A stretch of 64,000 nucleotides of DNA from Mantamonas sphyraenae (taxonomy: Eukaryota; CRuMs; Mantamonadidae), in contig JAPMXV010000057.1 in assembly GCA_026936335.1 (NCBI GenBank), positions 299,437 to 363,436 of the forward strand. Direction: 5' to 3'. Numbering within the stretch: the stretch's first letter is position 1; each line of letters starts with the position of its first letter. The notes beneath the pieces were generated by a model that was given only the letters and a program-made list of their open reading frames with translations, searched no databases and had not been told where the DNA came from. This document shows, one piece after another, positions 30,401-39,600 of the stretch. A program made the position numbers and the translations under genes.

Positions 30401-33400
30401 TGTGGTCCGATACGCTTCAGTCGCTGCATCAGGCAGATACAGGCGGTATGGATGCGATGACGGTGTTTGTGGACTCGACCAGTTTGGGAGCCCTGCGGCT
30501 GTCGGTGGATTTTGTGCAATGTCTGCTGGACCACGGCGTGCTGGAGAGCACAGGACTGATGTCCACAGCTGTGGAGAGGTTGGCACATACGTCGTCACAG
30601 GGCGCACACGTGAATCACCTTGTGTACGGAGGCCAGTGTCTGATGCTGCTGGCGGATCCGGAGCTTCCTGCAAGCGAGCACGCATACGCTCGCTTGCATC
30701 ACTACATCGTGGGTGAACCGTGCACACAGTCAGACCTCTCTCGCTGGCAATGCGGGCGCCACAGGTACACGGTGCTTGTGGCGCACAGGGAAGGAGGCAT
30801 CTCGCTGGCGACTCACCTTCAACTGCATCCGAACGACATGCTCGAGGATGTACACAGCAAGCACTTTTCGCAGCAGGTACTCATGGCCCTGCTGTGTACG
30901 CCAGAGTACGACGGACCACACAACTTTTTCATGCAAAAGGTCCCTGGCTATCCGAACCCTCTGGAGAAGGCGCGCACGCTGCACAAGATCGAGTATGCAC
31001 GATGCATGCTGCCGGACATGGATCCGCGTGATGGAAAGGCACCCATCTTTCAGCGGAACTTTTTGTTTTGCATGGACGCTATGCTGGGCAAGGTGGACCA
31101 GGAGGTGGTGCAAGATTTCCTTGTGCTACATCCGGTGCAGGTGCTGCGGAACTGGCTCCACGATGTGGTGGACCACACCATGCACTACACACAAGTGGGT
31201 GCGGATGAACGTGCGGTGCACCTGCAAGGTGTCCAGCTTGTGTATCACCGCATTGCGCAGCTGCAAGATCTGCTGCACGACAACCCGCAGCGAACACTCG
31301 TCGATCTGCTCGTCTCCATGCATCCAGAGACCGGTGTTTACTATCGCCGCCTGCTGAATTTCCACAAGACACCCACCGCTCGGTACAAGCAGGTCATCCA
31401 GGCGTTTGCGAGTCCACGAGGCTTGGACGACACCTCGGCGGCATCCTCGTCGTCATCGTCGTCGACTGCCCTGCTGTCGCCCACGTTTTGCAGGCACCAA
31501 TACCACACGGACGCAAAGGCCGCACTGGCCAACTTGACGTCGATCAGCTCGGACGACAACACGATCATGGAAGCGCGCAAGGCACTTTTGCAGGGAAAGG
31601 GCACGCGTTTCATCCACCTGCCGGACAACCATTGTCGGGAAAGAGTGATCGATTCGATCGACTTTGATACGCTGGCGTCGTACGACAACTTGAGCAAGGG
31701 CAGCCATGAAGAGGGAGGAGGCGACGCCGCGCAAGAGAGCAAGACGAAGCACGCGTTGCAGCAGTCCATCTTGCACACGGTGATTGTGTCCAAGATGACG
31801 TTTGAGAATCTGTTTGTGCGCAACAGCTCTGCGCTGACCGACTCGGTGCTTCTGTCGATCCTGCTGAACTGTGACACAATTGCATACAACGCGTTGACAC
31901 GCATGGACCTGTCTGGAAGTACGCGCATCACAGACACAAGCGTAACACACATCTCGAAGCATTGCCGTGCGTTGGAAGAACTGGTTCTGTGCCGTGTGCA
32001 CACGCTGGTGCACTTGTGTGCGCCGTCGCAACTCGCTGGAGCGGTGTCGCTTACCATGCCGCGTCTGCGGCACCTGGACGTCAGCCAGTGTTCGCAACTC
32101 GTTTCGTTCCATATGGAGTGTCCGTTTATGGAGACACTGGTGGCCACGCAGTGCGAGCGGCTACAACAGCCCGTGGTGAGTACGCAGCACGTGATGGAAG
32201 CCGATTTCACAGGCGCGGTGCAGCTGAGCGATGCAGCCATGGCCGAGTACATTGCAAGGGCTCCGAACACGCGTTCGCTGATTCTCAGCGGCTGCTCCGA
32301 GGTGACGCAACGCAGCTACCGCGAGCGATGTCCTGCGTTGTGCGCATTTGTTGTGCCCGACTCGCCTGCCCTGTTCCGCGCGGTGGAAGATTGCCTGTTC
32401 CATCACGACATTACCAAGCTGGCGATCAACGGGGTCAACTTGGCAGATACCGCAGGGTTGGCTGTGTGCCATGCGTTTGAGCGCAACCGAGAAGTCGACG
32501 AGCTTTCACTGCGCTCGGACCTGCTGGGGGACAAAGTGGCCCATACGTTGGCAGCAGCCATCCGGTACCGTCGCGTGAACTATGCCAAGCACTTGACGGC
32601 TTTGGACGTGAGCTACAACGCGCTGACGGCGCAAGGCTTGAACGAGCTCATGGAAGCGTGCACGTCGATGACGGGCTTCCACTCGCTGATGGTGCGTGAC
32701 AACAAGGTAAACGCAGACAGCTTGGGTGTGCTGGCGTCGATGCTTGCACAGACGGCGTCGTTGACGCGCGTGGACCTGAGCCACAACCGATTGGGACGCA
32801 AGAGTGCATTCGACCTGGAGCGGCTGCTGGAAGGGGACAACAACTTGACATGGCTGGATTTGAGCCACAATGACGTGGGATTGGCCGGTGCCAAGGCCAT
32901 CTGTGCGGCACTGCAGAACAACCGCAAGCTGCAGTCGCTGCACCTGGACACAAACGACATGGGCGCAGAGGCCGGGATGCACCTCGGGCGACTGCTGGAC
33001 AAGAACGAGACGCTGACGGAACTGACAGTGGCATCCAACAGGTTGGGAGACACGGGGGTGGCCGATCTGTGCAAGGGGGTGCACGGAAGCATGACCCTGG
33101 TCAACCTGGATCTAAGCAGCAACGATTTGACGGAAGACGGGTCGGTGCACTTGATGCACGCAGTGCGGCACAACACAAGCTTGCAGGAGCTGAATGTGGG
33201 CTGGAACGGGCTCAGTGCACGCACAAACGAAGAGGTGTACCGGCATGTGTCGTTCAACGTGCGCATCCACAAGCTTTTGGCAGCAGATGAGAAGCTGACA
33301 GACGTGGACATGCAGGAATGGGGGATCGACGATCACTATTGCGGCGTCCTTGCGCGCGTGTTGCCGGCAAGTCCGCATGTGCGCTCGCTGAACCTGTCGC

Positions 33401-36400
33401 ACAACAACATTACGCACAAGGGTGCCATGAACATGGTGGAGGCAGTGCAGCGCACAACATGGCTGGAATCGCTGGATCTGTCGCACAACTACATTGGCAA
33501 CGAAGCGGTGTTTGCATTTACAGAAGTGCTGCGGCTCAACCGGCGCCTGAAGTACCTTAACGTCGACCATCAGCTGTGGGCAAAGCCGACGGTGTTGGTA
33601 AGCAGTGAACTGGGCCAAGACACCACACGTTCGTTGGCGGACGAGACACACGGCAGCACAACGTCGAGCTTTGCCATGGTGAGCGCGTTCCTGGACGAGG
33701 ACAACGAGGTGGCGGGCACGGTGACGGCGCGCAGAGTGAGTGGTGAGCAGGCGGGTGATGACGAGTTGACAGGACAACCTCCGGTGACTGTGGAAAGCAT
33801 CTACGAGGCGATCCGAGAGGCAGCGAGTGGGGAGCAGGCTGGCGAGGCGTTTGTGCTGAAATTGGACAAGAGGCGCATGGACCTGTTTGCCATCGAGTAC
33901 CTGTGCACGGAGATCCTGACACAGTCGGCATGTCCGTTGACCGGGCTGAGCATGCGCCACAATGGGATTGGACATGCGGGTGGTTTGGCGATTGCCGGGG
34001 CGATGGCAAGCAACCAATCGCTGCGGAAGCTGCAACTGGGTTGGAACCACTTTGACGACACGATTGCAGATGAAATGGGCCGTGCGTTGGGTGAGTGTCA
34101 CGTGCTGGAAGAGGTGGAATTGACGTGCACGAATCTGATGAGTGCGGGTGTACAGGCGCTGATGCGCGGCATGGAGAGGAACAAGAGTGTGCGCACCCTG
34201 CATCTGGGCCAAAATTCCATCGGTGCCGAGGCAGGACCGGCCATTGGACGGATGCTGCAGGAGAACGACACGCTGAGGCACTTGACGCTGCAAGGAAACG
34301 AGCTTGGTGACGAGGGGGTGGACGTGATTGCAGATGCGCTGCGGGTGAACGAAACGCTGGGACTGCTGGATTTGGGTGGGAACGGGGTGGGAGACGCCGG
34401 GGCGCAGGCGATGGCGAGCCACCTGCGTGAGAACGCAGTGCTTCACACGCTCCTGTTGGACGACAACGACATAGGCGACAAAGGCGCGCGTGAGCTGTTT
34501 TACACGCTGGAGGGCTGCACCAACATGCAAGAGCTGTCGATCAACACAAACCGCGTGAACAACGGCGAGATTGCACAAGACATCCGCGCGTTTTGCAAGA
34601 TGCACACGTTTCTGATGAGGCTGGAGGCTCAGGAGGAAGGGCTTCACGCGTTGCATCTGACCAACTACGCACTGGGAGACGTGGGCTGCACACAGGTGGC
34701 GAACGCGCTGCGTCGCAACAAACACCTGCGCAGCTTGGAACTGAACATCAACCAGATCGGAGAGGAGGGGGCGCTGCACCTTGCGCATGCATTGGAATTC
34801 AACAACACCCTCACGAGTCTGGATGTGAGCGACAACCTGCTGGAGGACAGTGGAGTGAGCCACCTGGCGGATGCACTGAAACGCAATGAGGCACTTACTG
34901 CGCTGAACCTGACGTTGAACAGCTTTGGGGTGGACGGAGTGGTTGCCATGGCATCTGCGCTGAGACATAACAGCGCGTTGCAGGTGCTGGAGCTGAGCCA
35001 CAATTTCGTGGGGCCTGTGGGATGCGACCAACTGTACAAAAGCATGTGCGCAAACGAGACGCTGACGGAGCTTGGGTTGGCCAATGCACACGTGGGCGAC
35101 GATGGCTTGGCACTGCTGGTGCGCATGTTGCCTGCAAACGGGACGTTGGTGTCACTGGATTTGAGCGGGAACCAACTTACGAGCGAAGGGAGCGAGGATC
35201 TGGCGCAAGGCATCCTGCACTGCAAGGGACTGATGCGGCTGCTGTTGGGCAAGAACTCGCTGATGGACAGCGGAGCAGGGCGTGTGTTTCGTGCGCTGCG
35301 GTTCAACACGACGCTGACGTCGCTGGATCTGGCGCACAACGTGATTGGTACGGAGGCGCTGCACGAGTTTGAGGCGACGCTGGAGTCGAACACGACGCTG
35401 GTAAGCCTGGGTCTGGAAGGAAACCAGGTGGACATGTCGCTGCAAGCGACGCTGATGGACAGGCTGGAACTCAACCGCAGCGTGACGCGTCTCATTGTGA
35501 ACGACACGGAGCTGCGTGAGCTGACAATCGACCTTTATCTGCACGGGGTCGGGGCCAAGATGCTCGCAGAGGGGCTGTACGATAACCAGGCGTTGCGATC
35601 GCTACGACTGGAAGGCAATTCGATGGACGCGGACGACTTGATGCTCGTGTGTGTGAGTCTACAAGACAACCAGACATTGGAGCGGCTGGAGGTGCTGAAG
35701 AACCCGTTGGGAGGAAGTGGCGGAGAGCACATGGGCCAGCTGCTGAGCCATTTGGCATGTGGGGTGCGGCACGTGAGCCTGATCGAGTGCGAATTGGGCG
35801 ACGCAGGAGTGGCAGCAATTGGCGAGGCGCTGGGCACAAACCAATCGCTGGGTGAGCTGGTGCTGTGTGGCAACGGGTTTGGAGTGACGGGCAGCGAAAT
35901 GATGGGTTGGGGATTGGAACGCAACGTCGGGCTGCAATCGCTGAACGTGAGCCAGAACCCACTGGGAGGGGCAGGGGTGGATGCATTGGCTGAGGCGCTT
36001 GCAGGAAACGACACGCTGACAAAGCTGGACATCAGCTACTGCCACCTGGATGTGTTTGCAGGGCGGTCGGTTGCAAACTTGTTGCGGCACGGTTCGCTGG
36101 AATGGCTGGAGCTGAGATGGAACAAGTTGGGGGACCACGGAGTGGAATTGGTGGCGGGTGGCCTTGTAGAAAACCGACGTCTGAGCTACCTGGGGTTGAA
36201 CTCGTGTGGGTTTGGGCCGGACGGGTGCACAGTGCTCGCGCGGTGCCTGAAGGAGAACCACGGGTTGGAGGAGCTGGATGTGAGCAAAAACGAAATTGGA
36301 TCGCGAGGAATGGGCTACCTGGGCATGGCGCTTCGGGACAACGTTTGTCTGCGCGCACTGAACGTAAACTGGTGCGCACTGGGCGACCAGGGGGCGATGC

Positions 36401-36612
36401 AGATGGCCAAGCTGCTGAAATGCAATGGAGGGTTGGAGAGCGTGCGCATGGAGTGGAACGACATCGGGGATGTGGGTGGCGAGGCGTTGATCCGGATGAT
36501 CAAGAGCAATCAGACCGTGCGTGAGCTGGCCGTGTTGATTGGCAACCGGATGGGAAACGAGGTGCACGGCGAGTTGCGGCGCATTGCAGAGGCACGAGCG
36601 GGTTTGGCATGA
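27496..36612 (+). CDS. Giant (3038-residue) leucine-rich-repeat protein with degenerate enzyme-like N-terminal region
   Basis: Single exon, start ATG 27496. Residues 1-1440 contain no repeats I can name. Near residue 411, FGDLSRGFVTPYSAVQLAVL resembles the nucleotidyltransferase GS-x-R-x-E-x-TPYSD-x-D strand-loop, but the metal-binding acids are replaced, so it would be inactive. Residues about 1135-1640 are clearly related to the N-terminal half of the convergent gene at 36640..41805. Residues about 1450-1620 are AMN1-type LRRs; from about 1640 to the end are ribonuclease-inhibitor-type repeats of about 28 residues (LxxLxLxxNxxGxxGAxxLAxAL), interrupted by several non-repeat loops. Probably an intracellular scaffold or sensor. 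Poly-Ser runs near 740 and 890 are coded by TCG/TCA. Confidence 0.85.
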   Translation: MSDDDSVLLHAFVGLLTEHIPLYASMATSVGTAAAESNFLHCLFALEHSRAASSNLDATAASTRALFQTTDGILHGMDASQQLKFLQDVERLATQEQFGTYVEALKETVEARQPQRIDDPLYNPDRVEELLRERMGDSEVDVAVHKASEKGQRKDEHGSGDETSRARAPDFAQHGQLTTQLQAVFDTFRMMEHKTMRPEELQQQLVLTQNKVSGLEALHGVTVALPVVLRRLDASVGDLPAVYLLHTGVKLLADRLLLQGHGPRAREAYDAFRERVSTQAHKSNTGYDPMLLLEEVVKLSHVQLEKPYAAPTHVYAAWREYSTVLASHDALHDLHRSRLDTMLPSLLPFWMNYRQSLSALRTNVAERLGQDTSNLAKDVHTWMLQLLATLVADAELVLGPPPCAFSLLAFGDLSRGFVTPYSAVQLAVLVDQRHEYFDALVRLLHFKFLCFDETHESRPGLRLHFTHNPVTMPALLDTPEGMASYFYGDGALKLIKSAMSGRRANKGERSGTARGLVSDTPRLDQVRGTRWHFGDSQFHFDTFANMYSSRSMAQYSTSEVVEDLSATLDNLLGESKAMGRIQAPAGEEIHANTFATVALSLLDAVVMYSHSVSTSSSSSSSAPAAEGAEGADAAGGLFAQLHAHIHTHLVAQDVVRQMPLHQSLALECFSSLVQEYESVRHSSVGARLNLWQECIEPVHRLLVAMLLYFNMPLGSVGHNFNALCKRAILDWSFGDMAMQLAGRLHVLRLSASIQAGVACDDMQLKDESSSSSSSSSSSSSSMWLKDMQGTTDTSTHVRHRVTSGQRKVVLAWYWSVLRAMFNGCVRELESFKEYARLQNALPDTESKLTSDTSHLFDWRAYHPIDEDFLHNLVYRQASSAFKYSNSVQLLESIEGVLYCLSLKADHSYRAVVANHRAYYVQLPDQFRKVYLSKMEEIEHEDVMTLMRENLASHPDPGGERADAQERQRVWSDTLQSLHQADTGGMDAMTVFVDSTSLGALRLSVDFVQCLLDHGVLESTGLMSTAVERLAHTSSQGAHVNHLVYGGQCLMLLADPELPASEHAYARLHHYIVGEPCTQSDLSRWQCGRHRYTVLVAHREGGISLATHLQLHPNDMLEDVHSKHFSQQVLMALLCTPEYDGPHNFFMQKVPGYPNPLEKARTLHKIEYARCMLPDMDPRDGKAPIFQRNFLFCMDAMLGKVDQEVVQDFLVLHPVQVLRNWLHDVVDHTMHYTQVGADERAVHLQGVQLVYHRIAQLQDLLHDNPQRTLVDLLVSMHPETGVYYRRLLNFHKTPTARYKQVIQAFASPRGLDDTSAASSSSSSSTALLSPTFCRHQYHTDAKAALANLTSISSDDNTIMEARKALLQGKGTRFIHLPDNHCRERVIDSIDFDTLASYDNLSKGSHEEGGGDAAQESKTKHALQQSILHTVIVSKMTFENLFVRNSSALTDSVLLSILLNCDTIAYNALTRMDLSGSTRITDTSVTHISKHCRALEELVLCRVHTLVHLCAPSQLAGAVSLTMPRLRHLDVSQCSQLVSFHMECPFMETLVATQCERLQQPVVSTQHVMEADFTGAVQLSDAAMAEYIARAPNTRSLILSGCSEVTQRSYRERCPALCAFVVPDSPALFRAVEDCLFHHDITKLAINGVNLADTAGLAVCHAFERNREVDELSLRSDLLGDKVAHTLAAAIRYRRVNYAKHLTALDVSYNALTAQGLNELMEACTSMTGFHSLMVRDNKVNADSLGVLASMLAQTASLTRVDLSHNRLGRKSAFDLERLLEGDNNLTWLDLSHNDVGLAGAKAICAALQNNRKLQSLHLDTNDMGAEAGMHLGRLLDKNETLTELTVASNRLGDTGVADLCKGVHGSMTLVNLDLSSNDLTEDGSVHLMHAVRHNTSLQELNVGWNGLSARTNEEVYRHVSFNVRIHKLLAADEKLTDVDMQEWGIDDHYCGVLARVLPASPHVRSLNLSHNNITHKGAMNMVEAVQRTTWLESLDLSHNYIGNEAVFAFTEVLRLNRRLKYLNVDHQLWAKPTVLVSSELGQDTTRSLADETHGSTTSSFAMVSAFLDEDNEVAGTVTARRVSGEQAGDDELTGQPPVTVESIYEAIREAASGEQAGEAFVLKLDKRRMDLFAIEYLCTEILTQSACPLTGLSMRHNGIGHAGGLAIAGAMASNQSLRKLQLGWNHFDDTIADEMGRALGECHVLEEVELTCTNLMSAGVQALMRGMERNKSVRTLHLGQNSIGAEAGPAIGRMLQENDTLRHLTLQGNELGDEGVDVIADALRVNETLGLLDLGGNGVGDAGAQAMASHLRENAVLHTLLLDDNDIGDKGARELFYTLEGCTNMQELSINTNRVNNGEIAQDIRAFCKMHTFLMRLEAQEEGLHALHLTNYALGDVGCTQVANALRRNKHLRSLELNINQIGEEGALHLAHALEFNNTLTSLDVSDNLLEDSGVSHLADALKRNEALTALNLTLNSFGVDGVVAMASALRHNSALQVLELSHNFVGPVGCDQLYKSMCANETLTELGLANAHVGDDGLALLVRMLPANGTLVSLDLSGNQLTSEGSEDLAQGILHCKGLMRLLLGKNSLMDSGAGRVFRALRFNTTLTSLDLAHNVIGTEALHEFEATLESNTTLVSLGLEGNQVDMSLQATLMDRLELNRSVTRLIVNDTELRELTIDLYLHGVGAKMLAEGLYDNQALRSLRLEGNSMDADDLMLVCVSLQDNQTLERLEVLKNPLGGSGGEHMGQLLSHLACGVRHVSLIECELGDAGVAAIGEALGTNQSLGELVLCGNGFGVTGSEMMGWGLERNVGLQSLNVSQNPLGGAGVDALAEALAGNDTLTKLDISYCHLDVFAGRSVANLLRHGSLEWLELRWNKLGDHGVELVAGGLVENRRLSYLGLNSCGFGPDGCTVLARCLKENHGLEELDVSKNEIGSRGMGYLGMALRDNVCLRALNVNWCALGDQGAMQMAKLLKCNGGLESVRMEWNDIGDVGGEALIRMIKSNQTVRELAVLIGNRMGNEVHGELRRIAEARAGLA

Positions 36613-36639
36613 ATGAAATGAAGTGCTTCCATTGGAGCG

Positions 36640-39600
36640 TTATCCGTGCAAACGGCGTGTGTCGACGTCCAGAGTGGTGTGCTGCTGTTGGAGCTGCACG
36701 AGCTCGTCTGTGTCCATGCTGTCAGAGCAAAGGCGTCGGAGGCCAGGAAAGGTGTGCTTGACCGTGTCAAAGATGCTGGACGTGGGCAACAAGGGGCAAT
36801 CGAGGACGTTGAGACATTGGAGGGCATCGGAGGGAGCGAGTCCTTGAAGGTCCTCCAGGTTGTGACTGCTTTGGAGATCGAGCTCGACAAGGGTGGGGAG
36901 GACGGCGTTGATGGAGAGGAGGTGGGCAGCGGTGATCCAGGGGCAGCGGCGGATGCGAAGGGTGCTCAGGGAGGTGAATGGGAGGAGGAGAGTTTCGAGG
37001 TGCTGAGGACTGGCTTCCGGGACGGCGTCGAGGTGAATTTCGCGGATGGCTTGGGGTGCGTCGAAGCGAGCAAAGTCTTGGGCGTAGTCGCAGGGCCATG
37101 CAATGAGGCAGATGGAGGTGAGGAGGGTGGAGTGGGTGGCTGCGTGTGCGAGGGAGATGTTGGCGTCTCCTTGGCCGAGCTTTTCGTTATCGCTTCCGCG
37201 TGGCAGGGCCACGGTAAGGTGTCTGAGGTTGGGGAAAGCAGTGGGCAGGATATCGATCATTTCCTGCTGCATGGATTGCACCTGCACGAGCTGCAGTGAG
37301 GTCAGGGTGGGCTCGCACGCGTTGGCGAGGAGCTTGAGGCCGTCTGCGGTGACGCCGGAGCAGTTTGTGAGCTTGAGGGAAGTCAAACTGGTGAGGTGTT
37401 CACCAAGAACCTTCCAATCGCCCTCTTGGATGTCAGTGAAGCCGGCGAGCTCGAGTTGGCGGAGCTGGTGGCAGTTTGTGCCCAGACCCTGGAAACCAGG
37501 CAGACCGAGCTCGCTCTGACTGGCTTCAGATGACGATGAGGATGAGGAGGAGGAGGAGGATGAGGAGGAAGAGGAGACGCTGTTTGTGCGTTTGCGGTCA
37601 ACGGCGTCTGGAGCACAGTAGACGAGGCGTGTGAGCGAGGCAGCATGTTGAGCAATGATGGCGGCCATGCGTTTGGTGGACATGGAGGCGCAATTGACAA
37701 ACTCGAGGGAGTCGATGTTGTTGCAGCGCTGGAGGAGGTCGTCGAGGGAACGCTCGTTGATGAGGGGGCAATTGTGGAGATGGAGGGAGCGGAGGGCAGA
37801 GTAGCGATAGGCGATGGACAGGACGCCCGAGTTGCCGAGGTTGGTACAGTCTTGCATCCAGAGGTGCTGAACAGAGACAGCCTCGCTGCCAAGAAGGACT
37901 TCAAGGTGGCCGTCGACAATACGTGGCCCTCGCACGCGGAGGGACTCGACGTTGGTGGCGACGGAGGAGAGGGAAAGGATCATGCGGTGGCTGAGGTCGT
38001 GGGTGTGCACGCTGAGGTCGAGATGTTTCCACACGTTTGCGTCGTTGAGGACGTGCTTCCAGCGCGAGCAGACACGGCGGCATTTGAAACGATCGGGAAG
38101 GGAAAGGTGTGAAAAGATGCGGCGGAGGGTGGACTTGTCGAGGTCTTGCATGGTGGTGCGGTGAATCATGGAGCGGTCCTGGTCGATGCGCTGCTCGAGA
38201 GCAAAGCGCTGCTGGCGTTGAGCGACGCTGCGCCAGGACTGTAGCTGGTGGACCTCTGTCACGGTGCGGAGGAGAGCAGCGGGCTTTCGGGGATCCTCTT
38301 TGGTGGCGTACATCCATCCGTGGAGGTGTTGGTCGCGGCAAAGGTCGTCGAGCTGGGTGGAGGCAAAGGCGTGCGTGGGAACGTCGGCCTTGTTGGCGAC
38401 CGCAAAAACGTAGACAGAGTCGAGGCTCCAGGAGTCGATTTCGGTCTTGCAGGAGGCAGCTTGGTGGAGGGTGGAGGGCTGGTCGAGGGCAAGAAGCAGG
38501 AGGACGACGTCGGGAGGCGGGGTACCGATGGGCATGCGGTCTGCGAAGGATGAGGAGGCAGTCTTGAAGGTGCGCTTGTTGGTGGTCATGAGATGCATGG
38601 CGACGGAGTAGCGTGTGCCGTTGGTCCAGGTGACGGCGCGGGCGTAGGTGTCGCCGACGAGGAGGAACTCGGTGCCCTTGGAAAAGGTCTGCTGGGCGAG
38701 CGCGGCCATGAGGGTGTACTTGCCCGTGTTGGCAGGCCCCATGATGAGCATGTTCATGTCCATTTCGTCGACCATAGAGACAGTGTCGGTGAGATAGATC
38801 TGGCCGTACATGGCGATACGTTGCGGGAGAATGGAGCGCATGGCGTCTGTGATGGCCATGGCCTCGCTGTCGACAAGGTGGTTCGAGCGCAGGTCCAGGA
38901 CCTCAATTCGAGTGTCTGGGTTGTTGCAGAGGGCGGCCACGAGGATGTGTGCTGAACGGTGGTCAAAGGCGTTGCCTTGGAGGTGGAGGCGCTGCAGGGT
39001 GGCGTTGCGGGAAAGGGCGTCTGCGAGAGCGGTGGCACCCTCTGTGCCAAAGGAGTTGTTGCGGAGAAAGAGGTGGCGGAGGCTTGTGTTGTCCTTGAGC
39101 ATGGCGCTGATGCGCTGGGCGGTCTGCGGGCCGAGACCGTTTGCAGAGAGGTCGAGAGAGGTGATGTGTGTGTTGTCGTGGAGCATGCCAGCAATAATGC
39201 AGGCGGCGTCGTCGCCGAGGCGGAGGGAGCCTGCAGACATAAAGGGGGCGGGGGCTTGGGAGTGGCCGTCATTGTCGTCATCGTGTTGGTCGTCGTGGTC
39301 GTCGTGGCGCTGGGCAACGGGGCTCAGCCAGTGCATGAGGCGAGCGTGTTTGCGGACAAAGGCCTGGACGTCGTAGCGAGAAATCCAAGGGTGCTGTTGG
39401 ATGTCCGAGTGGCGGACGACGTCGTGGCAGCCGTCGAGGAGGAGGACGGCAAACTGGGCGTCCATCTGGGCAAATCGTTGGAGGCGAGGGCTGGTGAGCT
39501 GTGGGCAGTTTGACAAGTCGACGGTCATGGCTTGGTTCTGGCTGAAGGCGAGAGGTTTGACGAGGGATTCGCAGTTGGAGAGGTCAAGGAAAGAGAGCTG

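Noticed and set aside
33112-35091. A 659-codon open frame on the minus strand opposite the giant LRR gene
   Set aside because: The periodic His/Gln-rich translation mirrors the 84-base LRR period of the sense strand, so it is a shadow.
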